Of a DNA stretch of 35,240 nucleotides, positions 6,818 through 16,500 are shown piece by piece. Positions within the stretch are counted from its first letter, which is position 1. Every line of letters starts with the position of its first letter. The stretch comes from a virus. The translations under genes and the position numbers were made by a program. Location of the stretch: positions 1-35,240 of the IMG/VR virus record IMGVR_UViG_3300046004_001117; one strand, given 5' to 3'. The notes under the pieces were generated by a model, which was not told where the DNA came from, ran no database searches, and worked only from the letters and a program-made list of their open reading frames with translations.

Positions 6818-7627
6818 TTAAAAAGATTGTAAAAATGTTCTTCTCCATCCTCCAGTTGCACCAGTGCATACATATAAACCACTGCCACTGATCCTCAACT
6901 CTCCAAATTGTCCAGCTTGAGATGATAAACCATTGAATGGTGGCAGTATTAAATTTACTTCCCCAGTGAATGATCCTTGGCCAAAGATATTATTCACAGT
7001 GTTGACTCCAAAATAATTTGAACCTAGCACATATTCTCCAAAAGTATTAAATAATACACCACTTCCAAAAGAGTTCGAAGTCACAGGACTCACAGGATCT
7101 GCACCGTCGCCAAAACTATTAGAATTAGCATCAAATCCAAAAGAATTAGTCGTCGCAGTCGATCCAAAAGAATTAGTCGTCGCAGTCGATCCAAAATTAT
7201 TTATTGGAGAACTATTTCCAAAAGAATTTTCATTTGATTGATCTCCAAAATAATTAGTTGTGGCGTTATTTCCAAAATAATTAATTGGAGTTAGGCTCCC
7301 AAATACATTGGCATTTGTACAATTATATCCAAAAGAATTACTTAAGGATGTATCTCCAAAATAATTATTTACTGCATTAGATCCAAAAGTATTATCTGAA
7401 GTAACATACTGTCCAAAAGAATTTGAAGCTGCGGAATCTCCAAAACTTAAAGCAGCTATATTACTTGTAAATGTCTTTGCTCCAGCTATAGTTTGAGTTC
7501 CAGTTCTAGTCACAACATTAGCGCCGTTCCAATTGACTGCTGTATTATCACCCAATGTGATATTGGTGCCGCTTTGATTCAACAAATATCGAAACGTTGT
7601 ATTAACTGGATTTGGACCTAAATTCAT
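6818..7627 (-). CDS. Tail-fibre-like protein with N-x-F-G nine-residue repeats
   Basis: A 269-residue structural protein. The N-terminus (LNQSGTNITLGDNTAVNWNG, then TRTGTQTIAGAKTF) is typical of phage fibre shaft proteins. Residues about 60-220 consist of some 16 copies of a 9- or 10-residue unit of the form N-[STYNV]-F-G-x-x-x-x-x, for example NNFGSTATT, NSFGSTATT, NSFGFDANS. Such regular short repeats usually build a beta-helix or beta-solenoid, probably trimeric. The C-terminus (GELRISGSGLYVCTGATGGW) resembles the tip region of other phage fibres. It likely acts in host recognition or as a short tail appendage. The repeats also exist at DNA level, so copy number can vary. Confidence 0.7.
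   Translation of the reverse strand: MNLGPNPVNTTFRYLLNQSGTNITLGDNTAVNWNGANVVTRTGTQTIAGAKTFTSNIAALSFGDSAASNSFGQYVTSDNTFGSNAVNNYFGDTSLSNSFGYNCTNANVFGSLTPINYFGNNATTNYFGDQSNENSFGNSSPINNFGSTATTNSFGSTATTNSFGFDANSNSFGDGADPVSPVTSNSFGSGVLFNTFGEYVLGSNYFGVNTVNNIFGQGSFTGEVNLILPPFNGLSSQAGQFGELRISGSGLYVCTGATGGWRRTFLQSF
7146..7197. repeat. 27-bp tandem duplication inside the fibre-like gene
   Basis: The unit TTAGTCGTCGCAGTCGATCC plus AAAAGAA (7146-7172) is repeated at once from 7173, identical over 24 or more bases. It encodes two identical NSFGSTATT protein repeats. Identity at the DNA level, including silent positions, shows a recent duplication by slippage or recombination. The other repeats in the gene have diverged. 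Confidence 0.85.
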
Positions 7628-7649
7628 TTATTTTATTTACACCTCTGTT

Positions 7650-8837
7650 TTATAAATCACTCCAATTAACTGTTATATTTTGCCACAGACTTGTTATACC
7701 GCTCCATATTCCGCTGTATACCGTATCCCTCTTCATTAGAAAACCTCCTGTTTCAGTAGCTTCAAAAGAGAAGTTGGCATTGAATTTTAACGTATCATTA
7801 ACATTCATCGAATAATCCACGCTTTCTAGTTTAGCATTTTGTATTTGATAGTAACCAGTAACTAACTTTTTAGTATCGCAAAAAGCCACTTCAAAAGAAT
7901 AACCAGATTCGCTTGTCAGAATTGATTGAAACTCTCCGCTGGAAATTCCAGACACTAAACACTGAATAGCAGCAGATCCATTCACTGGATACTCTAATTT
8001 TCTACCATAAACATAATTGCTTCCAAGTCCATACAAGTTGGTTCTAGATAAGTCTAAGCTCAAATTAAAGCTTTGCAAAATAGGATTAGCTGCGGCATTC
8101 AAACCAACACCCCCAACTTGCAAGTTCTGCAAAGAAAAACTACTTGCGTTAGGATTCACAACTGGAGCATTAAATTCATTTCTTCCCTCCACATTATTTG
8201 GTATGTATCCATCAATTAACGATAAATATAGTCCACTCAAGTTTAAAAAACCAGATCCACTATTATTACCAGAAACACTGTTGATCGCTGGAATTGATAC
8301 AACGCCTCTCGTTAGATTCTCAAATCTAACATTAGAAGCAGCAAATCCCATGCTAACAGTTGGTATTGTATTGAGTGCAAAATCAACAGAGTAACTATTC
8401 AAGAAACAATTGCCAAATGTTAATGCTTGTATTCCGCTAAAGTTTACAGATGTCGGATTAACTTTAAAGTTATCAAATCCATCTTTTTGATCATCTGGGT
8501 TTACTATTATGTATATGTTTTGATCTCTGTTTTTTAAATCTTGCAAACAAGGTTGATAAGACTGAGCCTCGGCTTTAAAACCAGCTAATATCTCATTGCT
8601 GCAATATGGATTTAAATAATAAGACAGATCTATATTAGCTTCTGGAGCTTTAACTAAATTGTTTACAGCATATGATTGACTGCCTATCTGTTTTATTTTC
8701 TGATGCTCGCTTTTGATAGAAAAGCTACAGCTTTGAACCAATGGAAAAAGATTCGCAGCTTCTTCGCCAGTTTTCCAAGCTGGAAACTGCCCCATCGCTA
8801 CAAATGCTGAGTTGCTTTTTAATACTTGTCGATTCAT
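7650..8837 (-). CDS. Tail-tube-like structural protein, paralogue A
   Basis: A 395-residue protein related to the products of 9778-10569 and 23625-24761. Shared landmarks are VQSCSFSIKSEHQKI then EANIDLSYYL near the N-terminus, NTIPTVSMGFAASNV mid-protein, and NLSLDLSRTNLYGLGSNYVY followed by a proline-valine strand. The predicted all-beta composition fits a tail tube or tube-like fold. It is encoded in the distal tail region with ATGA overlap to the upstream minor tail gene, so it may be a tube-like baseplate or tail-tip component rather than the main tube. The specific role is inferred. Confidence 0.6.
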   Translation of the reverse strand: MNRQVLKSNSAFVAMGQFPAWKTGEEAANLFPLVQSCSFSIKSEHQKIKQIGSQSYAVNNLVKAPEANIDLSYYLNPYCSNEILAGFKAEAQSYQPCLQDLKNRDQNIYIIVNPDDQKDGFDNFKVNPTSVNFSGIQALTFGNCFLNSYSVDFALNTIPTVSMGFAASNVRFENLTRGVVSIPAINSVSGNNSGSGFLNLSGLYLSLIDGYIPNNVEGRNEFNAPVVNPNASSFSLQNLQVGGVGLNAAANPILQSFNLSLDLSRTNLYGLGSNYVYGRKLEYPVNGSAAIQCLVSGISSGEFQSILTSESGYSFEVAFCDTKKLVTGYYQIQNAKLESVDYSMNVNDTLKFNANFSFEATETGGFLMKRDTVYSGIWSGITSLWQNITVNWSDL

Positions 8838-9781
8838 GTTCCTGTAGGTATTATGCCCAATGGGTCTTCGATTAAATTAACTTCTATATTATGTGAATCC
8901 ACAAAATTCCAAGAATGATTCCAAGTCGGACAGTAAAAAACTTTATCTCTGTTGTAAACAGAAGGAATGGAATGCAAGAATCTTCTATAGCCACCTTTGT
9001 TTTCCAAGAAGTGCATGATAGCTTTTGCTTCTTTGGTTGTTATATTTGAAAATTTATATGATAGATTGATTGGCGCTAAATGCTTTCTATTCTTCATTCT
9101 TTGCGTGAATGAATTCTTAAATTCTATTTTGTCAACTTTTATAGCCACATCATTTTGCAATCCAATATCAGGCTCGAAGAAAAAAGCCTGAGTCCATTTA
9201 CTTGATGCGCCAGTGGGACCGTCTACACCGACAGAAGCAGATGTGTGATCTCCAGAACAATAATAATAGTTGTTCAGTTTATTTTGACTTATGCCGCTGT
9301 AAACAACATCGTATTTTTTATAACTATATCCAGTGGACCATGTTTGAAGTGGAGAATTTACAAATGTCATTCCAGACCAATTAAAAAGATTCGGCGCTTG
9401 ATTTACATCGATAGATATCGCCACTTCATAGTGGTTTTTATTTATATGGTTAACAGCATAGTTATCAGTTACTCCGCTGATTGTTTTGTAAAAATTGGAA
9501 GCATCTGTAAATCCATACAAGTTGCAGCCTGATCTACTTTCAATAAAGTCTACGAGTTTTTGAGATCCTGTTTGATCAAGATCAAATCTCAACTCAAACT
9601 TAGCATCCAAGCTGTTTATCGATAATGGAATCAAGTTATAATAACCATCTACTGTTTCATACATATTAGCTTTCGAAGAAAAGTTTACTCTTGATCCATA
9701 AACTGGAGTATAAAATAAACCAGTTAATCTATCTCCGCTGGCAATATCAATATTATTGCTTCTATCGTAGAATGTGTTCAT
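8834..9781 (-). CDS. Minor tail protein, lambda gpM-like, with two related halves
   Basis: A 315-residue protein of the distal tail. The C-terminal half has a pattern typical of phage minor tail (gpM-like) proteins: LSYKFSNITTKEAKAIMHFL, ENKGGYRRFL, VFYCPTWNHSWNFVDSHNIEV, ending in a strand plus acidic residue. The N-terminal half carries a weaker version (ELRFDLDQTGSQKLVDFIES, then NLYGF and HYEVAISID), suggesting internal duplication. A linker near residues 160-200 (SYKKYDVVYSGISQNKLNNY) looks like the carbohydrate-binding-type start of a small beta domain often seen in fibres. ATGA overlaps on both sides show coupled expression. It probably caps or extends the tail tip beyond the tape measure. 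Confidence 0.65.
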   Translation of the reverse strand: MNTFYDRSNNIDIASGDRLTGLFYTPVYGSRVNFSSKANMYETVDGYYNLIPLSINSLDAKFELRFDLDQTGSQKLVDFIESRSGCNLYGFTDASNFYKTISGVTDNYAVNHINKNHYEVAISIDVNQAPNLFNWSGMTFVNSPLQTWSTGYSYKKYDVVYSGISQNKLNNYYYCSGDHTSASVGVDGPTGASSKWTQAFFFEPDIGLQNDVAIKVDKIEFKNSFTQRMKNRKHLAPINLSYKFSNITTKEAKAIMHFLENKGGYRRFLHSIPSVYNRDKVFYCPTWNHSWNFVDSHNIEVNLIEDPLGIIPTGT

Positions 9782-10569
9782 GAGTGTCCTATATAATTTA
9801 ATGTTAACTTAACTCCTCCATCCGCAGAGCTAGATAAAGATTCAGAAACTAAAGATGCTTTTGGAATTGTTAATTGTTGCAGAATCAAAGAGTTATCTCT
9901 GGATCTAATAGTGAATGATACTGTTTTGTTTTGGCGTGTGCTGAGAAAACCTGTGCTGCTCGATAAGAAAGCATCGTCAACATCTATTTGCACAGAAGCT
10001 GAGTATTCCATCACTGGCATAGTCACTATTTCTTTTGGGAAAATAGATCCTATTGAATATACTGGTCTTCTATCTATTTTTACAGAATAATCAAATCCCA
10101 CAACTCGATTTGTAGAACTATTGTCGCATGTTAAAGATATCGATCCTTGTGTTGGCACGTAAACTGTTGGAGAAGCAACAGATCCAGCTGCGTTTTTTGT
10201 TCCAGTAACCATCGCATCATAAACAGTAATGTTGCTTGATACTTTTGGAATAGAACCAACTGCACAATTTACGATATACTCATTCAAATACCCACTTTGG
10301 AAACCATAACTGTTGTCTTCATAATTTATACTGCCGCTTATGTTGTTTGCGCCAGTGTAGTTTATCAATCCCCCAGAATGTATTAGGTTTTGAGATATAG
10401 ATAACTTTTGTTCTGTGGGAGAATTTACAGTTGTATAGCCACCTGCAAAACCCAATGGTTTAAATACATTGGCTGAATTAGAATACGAAAGCTCTATACT
10501 CTCAACGCCGATAAGTTGTTGGCCTGAAATGTAAAATTGATTTTCGTAGCTGGATACTTGTCCAAACAT
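9778..10569 (-). CDS. Tail-tube-like structural protein, paralogue B
   Basis: A 263-residue protein, the shortest of three paralogues. It shares GSIPKVSSNITVYDAMVTG with the GSLPTVSVTIEGANI region of the 23625 product, and DYSVKIDRRPVYSIGSIFP with SLSVPLSRSPLQRLGSRFP. The C-terminus (SLSSSADGGVKLTLNYIG) resembles the SFSSSIGSNKTVDLTFSTQIG end of the 23625 protein. The composition is all-beta. It lies immediately downstream of the tape measure (1-base gap), the usual place of the distal tail protein, so it may form the ring joining tube and tip. Function is inferred from fold similarity and position. Confidence 0.6.
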   Translation of the reverse strand: MFGQVSSYENQFYISGQQLIGVESIELSYSNSANVFKPLGFAGGYTTVNSPTEQKLSISQNLIHSGGLINYTGANNISGSINYEDNSYGFQSGYLNEYIVNCAVGSIPKVSSNITVYDAMVTGTKNAAGSVASPTVYVPTQGSISLTCDNSSTNRVVGFDYSVKIDRRPVYSIGSIFPKEIVTMPVMEYSASVQIDVDDAFLSSSTGFLSTRQNKTVSFTIRSRDNSLILQQLTIPKASLVSESLSSSADGGVKLTLNYIGHS

Positions 10570-10570
10570 A

Positions 10571-13500
10571 TTATCTTCTTAATTGACCTCCCAATCTTTT
10601 TTCGTCTTGAAGGATTTTGAGAACAGCGTCTTTGATTTGTCGAGCCATTTGTTGTCTTTGGTCAGTTGGATTTCCGTTTGTGCTTTGGGTTGCTGCTCCA
10701 GTAGATCCTTCGACATTGATGGTGATGCTAGAAGCTCCTCCAGAAGCCTCGATAAGCTCGTCCAGCTTGGATATAAGCTTCTCGTTCAACTCTTCTGTCT
10801 TCTCCTCTGTAACGATGGTTCCTGCGCCAGCATTGAGTGCTTGTAGATTTCCAGCACCGATGTTTTGAGCGGCAGAGCGATTCATAACGAATTCGCCGCC
10901 TGAAAGCATCGCTGGAACTGTATCAATTCCACCCTTGAAAGGAATTGAACCTCCAGTGGCAAATGGTTTAGCGCCTTTACTCAACAAATAAGAATTAATA
11001 GAATTATCTTCAGCTAACTTACTAAGTTTTTGCGCAGCAAGAGCTTCTATTAATACTGGATTTCCGAAAAATCTTGGATTTTGTTCTAGTTCTTGTCTAA
11101 CTAATTCGAAAGCTTGCTGTCTATTCTTTAATTCTTTATAAGCTAAATTACTTAATCCATCAGTTGAATCTGAATAATCTGCGTAATTATCTGAAGGAGG
11201 TGCTGGTAAATACGCATCATCATTAAATCCATTATTCCCGCTGAAAACACTCGACACTCCAGAACTTGGAGATTTTGATATACTTTTAACTACCTCATCA
11301 ACTACATTACCTTTCAGCACACCAGAAGCCAAGTTTGTTCTAGCCATCGAAAAGTAATCGCCAGCTTGTTGCATGTTTCCAGAAAACAATGATGAAATTC
11401 CAGATCCTACATTTCCAAATTTCTCTCCAACTCCAGACATTCCAGCGGTAAATTTTTGCCAAGTTGTTGCTTTTTCTGCCGCTCCAGCAACACCCTGCTG
11501 GAATCCTGTTTTTGCTATTCCGCCAACATAACTTCCTACAGCTGTCACGCCGAGCATAACAAGCTGTTTCTTAAATGCGTCTTTTTCCGCTTCCGCTTGT
11601 TTTCTAGCTTCTTCTTGAGCTTGTATTTCTTGAACATATAAACCAAAAGCTTGCTCTTTAGCTGCTCTAGTAGCTTCAGCTTGAGGGCTATTGCTTCTTC
11701 CGAAATTTGTTAATCTAGCGCTTTCTGCTTCTAAGTTTATAGAAGCGTAATTTCCCTGATTGACGATTTGATCTCTAGCTCCAGAAGTATAAGCTTGAGT
11801 TGCGAACTTAAGCAAGTTACCTGTTCCTTGAATTCCACCAAGTCCATAAGTTCCTGGAGTAAAGAATCCTCCTTTCCCGCTTTGAACTTTTCCTCCTTGA
11901 GCATAACCACCCAGTGTTCCATTGTTGATCGCTTCTAAGAATTTAGGTCCATATCTACCAACAGACTTTTTGTTGATAACATATTCGCCACCCATAAGCA
12001 TTGCGGGAACATCGTCTTTGGTTCCTGATCCACCCGTGATCGGTCCACCAGATGCATAACCAAAGATTGATCCTAATAATCCAGAAGATCCTTCTTTTCC
12101 ATTTCCAAGCAATGATGTTGCAGCTTTTTGCGAAAGATTTTTTATCATTGCGCTATTGATTTCTTTAACAAAGTTATAAGCAGCGCCTTGGAGAACTTCT
12201 CCAAAACTCTTTCCTTCTTCAATCATTTGACTGATTGCTTGAGACATATTATCCGCAAACATCTGCGGAATCTTTTCTCCAAGATTGTAAGCAAACATAT
12301 CGACTTCATCAGTCATGGCTCTCAATGCCGTATTCATTCCTTCAAAAACACCACCTTCTTTTTTGCGCAGATATGTTTGATCTGGCGTTTCTCCAGTTGT
12401 TATTAATCCTTTGCGTGCTAATTCATCTCTTTTGTCTATTAGATCCTTCTGTGCAAGATACTCATTATAAATATTTTGGGCGTTGGTGTCTTTATATGCC
12501 ATTGCTTTAGTAGCAAGTGATTCAACATTCGTACCTTCTAGAATGAGTTTGTCTTTTATTTTATCACTACTTATATCTTTAGAAGCTTTAACCTGTTGTC
12601 TTAATTCAGCTAATGTTTTCTGCTCTAAATCTAATCTTTTCTGAGATGATTCTAAGTCTATCCCTTCTTCTGATAGAGTTTTCTTTTGTTTTTCCAATTC
12701 AACGATTTTTTTCGCCCTTTCATACTCTGTAAGAGTGTAGTTGCTTTTTACTTTTTCAATATCTTGATTGATAGAAAGCATTCTCGCGGAATTGTCCAAG
12801 CTTAATAATTCTTGTTGATAAAGCTGAGTTGATTGTCTAGCTTCGATTATATTAGTGATATCGGCCTCAGTTCTAGCTCTCTTTGCAGCCAAATCTATTG
12901 CGCTCTGCAAATTCTTTAACTCTACATCTGAAAGAGCTGCTTGTCTTCCTTGTTCTTGTGTGATTTGTTGGTTTTTTACCAAAGCTTCCTGCAATAAAGG
13001 AATTAATTTATCCTTTAATCCTTGCGCGTTTATTCCAGCATTATTTAATCCTTCGTTGATTGCTTCGTCAAAATTTTCGGCCAATGGATCTAAATCTTTA
13101 AATTTATTTGTCAACTCATCTGCATATTTAGATAAGTTAGTTTGCTCCACGCCAATCGCGCCACTCAAAGCTCCAGAAATCGCGGAGTTTAAGTTTCTTT
13201 GCTGCTCCTCTTGATTTTTTAAAACTAAATTTGTTTTTTCATAAGCAGTATTTAACGCATTGATTCTTTTTTGCCTTTCATCATCATTGATGGTTTGGTC
13301 TTGTTCTATAGATGCAATTTGCTGTTTCTGAGATAATTCTAACGAAAACGCAGTGTTCTTAAATGCCTGCATTTTTTTCTCAAATGCTTGCTCCGCTCTG
13401 AATCTCGATGTATCAATCTTGAATTGCTTTTCAGACTCTACGGCTGCTTGTGATACAGCTTCTGCGTCTTCTTCTCTTTTTTTTATGACTTGAGTTAAAA

Positions 13501-16500
13501 ACTGAAGCGCTGTTTCGAGATTGAAATCTTCTACATCAAGCATTGTCGCTAATTTAGAATCTTTTCCAAGTGGCACTTTATTCTCTACTGCATTTTTTAT
13601 TTTATTCTCTGCTTGGGTTAAATCCTCAATACTAGATTTTTCAATCAGATCAGCTATACCAGCGAAATCAAACTTGTTTTCACTTTTCGCCATTTCACGC
13701 AGGGCAGTATTTAGACTTACATCTTCTGCTGTAGCTCCTCCCAATATAAGTTCTTGAAGTTTAGCTAAACCAGTTATATCGGTATTTTGCTGAACTTCTG
13801 TCAAACCTTTTATCAATCCCTGTAGATCTCCGTTGTTTAATATTCTAGAATCTTTGAGGATTTCTCTATATCCTCCTCTTGGATCGTCTTCGAAAGTTCC
13901 AGTGCCGACTTTATCTGCTTGCACAGTATTAGCCATCATAGCATCAATTATTAATTGATTAGAAGCTCCACTTATTACTGTATCCTTGATACCCTTTTTA
14001 ACTTCTTCTGTTTCAACGTCAGTAAGACCTTGAATGTTAAGACTTTTAAAAATCTCTTCAGCTCTTTTATTTAATCTATCTTGAGCCGCTGGAGAATACT
14101 TATCTAAAGAAAACGCAGCTTTTTGAGCAGCTTCCGCGAGCATTATAGAAGACTTCGCGGCTCTTTCATTTGCTCCACTGAATTCATTATATAATTGTTT
14201 GCCAAACTTAAATGCTTCAAAAGCTATCATAGCGCCAGCGCCAATCATACCAGCTTTTCCTAAAGCTTTACCAAAACCGCTTGTTGATTCTGTTGCAATT
14301 CTCTGCGCTCCTTGATAAGCAAAAGCGGCAGTGCTTAATCCAGCGCCGAAATTAGTAAGTTCTTTTGTGACTACACCGAATCTTCCTGTTAAATTTTCTG
14401 TATAACCAGATAAAATAGAGAATGCTCCTTGCAATGCAAAGATAGTTCCAAGCATATCTTTTTGTTCGCGTGGTTGCGCACTAGATCTTGAGCCAGCTAA
14501 AGACGCAGTAGAAGAAACAATTGTTCTTTGAGTCATTCCACCTAAAGATGTTCTTTTTAATACATCTGCCGCTTTTTTTTGCGCTTGAGCCAAATCAGAT
14601 GCAGATTTTTGAGATTTATTGTATTCTAAGTATATCTTGTCAAGCTGCTTTGCGAGTTTTTTATTACTTTGAGTTTCTAATACTCGCGAAGCAATTGCTT
14701 GCTGTCTTATGTTTAATTCTTCTGCATATTTTTTTGCCGCTTCTTGTGCCGCTAAAGTTAATTTTTTTGTTGATGGATTTAATTTTCCTAATTCATCTAC
14801 TACCTGATCAATAGTTTTAGACCCATTTTGTAAGTCTTTAGCAAATTGATCTAAAGCCTGTTGAAACTTAGCACTTCTCGCTGGTATTGGCATTTGCCCC
14901 ATAGTCGGCATTGCTGGAATTGGGGCATAATTTGGCACAAACCCACTTGCCGCACCATAAGTCTTTGGATTGCGACCTTCTTTGATAGCTCTATTAATAC
15001 CTTGATAACCACCTGCTGGCTCATCACGACGATTTGCAACCATCAATCCCATTGGATTGCCTACGCTCTTGAGTGATGGGTTTTTGTCTACGTAGATTTG
15101 AGAAGAAGGAACTCCAGCAGCCATTTCTCTTCCAATAGCATCTTTTAAAGGATCTGCGAAGTTAGGGGTGTAGCCGTCAGAATAATTTTTTAATTTAGAA
15201 GATCCTTTGACATATAATTTAGCTAGTTTATTTTGTAAACCTTTAGACACTTTCAATCCGTACTTTTCCGCTTCAAGAATAAAGTTAACTGCTTTTGGTC
15301 CCGCAAAAGAGGCTGTATACAATGCGCTATTTTTTACAGCTTCAAAGATATCGTTTGTCTCGGCTCCATTAGCTGCATCTCCTAAAATTCCATCTTTAAA
15401 AATTGTGCTAGGTAGAGCTTTAAATAAGCTTCCAATTACACCAGAAGCTTTTCTGTAAGTTCTTGTTTTTTTAGTTGAGATTCGCTTCGACTCCATTTGT
15501 TCTGAAGTTTTATTTAAGTCAATTGCAAAGTTTGGCAAGAAACCTCTCGCGGCTGTTTTCTTTTTACTGTCCAAATAGTTGAGCATTTGATCAACTACGT
15601 CTCTAGCTGGAGATCCAGTCAGTTTTGCAAAACCTGGATCGATAATACTCGCTACCCCTCCTTTTGATGCCATGTCTTTCAATAAAGCAAGAGAACCGAC
15701 TGCATCGGTTGGATAGTTGCTCATTCCGTCGAGGTACTTTTCTGCGTTTGAATTAACGATGTAATTTGCTCCGTGTAAATCAGGAAGATCCAATCCTTTA
15801 GTTTTAACAGCGGAACGCATAGTTCCTAGTCCAAAGTATCTACCTTTATCAATACCTTTATCAAATCCAAGCGCTGCTTTTCCAAGCTTACCAGATATGA
15901 TTTCTTTTCTTATTCCGCCTCTTCTATTAGATTCATTGAAACCAGATAATGTTTTTGGTCCATAAATTCCTGGGATATTCAAATATCTATTGATATATTG
16001 ACTGATCAACCATTCCTGAGAAAGTGCATTTTTTGGACCATCTTTATAAAACTTCTTAACGCCAATATCCATTCCACCTTTTGATCCTAAGCGTAAAAAA
16101 CTGGCTTCTGCACCAGATCCGATTCTTCTACTTTGGCTAACAAAATTTGGAATAAAACCACCAGCAGCAGTTGCGTCCTTATCAGGAACCATTGGTCTTT
16201 TTGCAGCCTGAGCTTTTATTTGACTCTCTATTTTTGGAGCCAAAATAGGATCATTCATTGATTTTTTAACCAAGGAATTAACTTGTTCTTGGAAACTTGA
16301 TTCTTTGCCGCCACCTCTCTTCGCATCTCCTCTGACAGCGTTGACATTGAGCATTTCTTTAATTGCTGCGGCATTAGTAAAATCAAATGGCTTATTTTCT
16401 AATTTAGGATCGAAAGAAGAGTAAATATCTTTCATTGAAGTTAAAGCAGCTTTTGAAGCAGCTTCGAAAAGTTGCCCTTCTGCTCCCGCAGGAAGAATTC

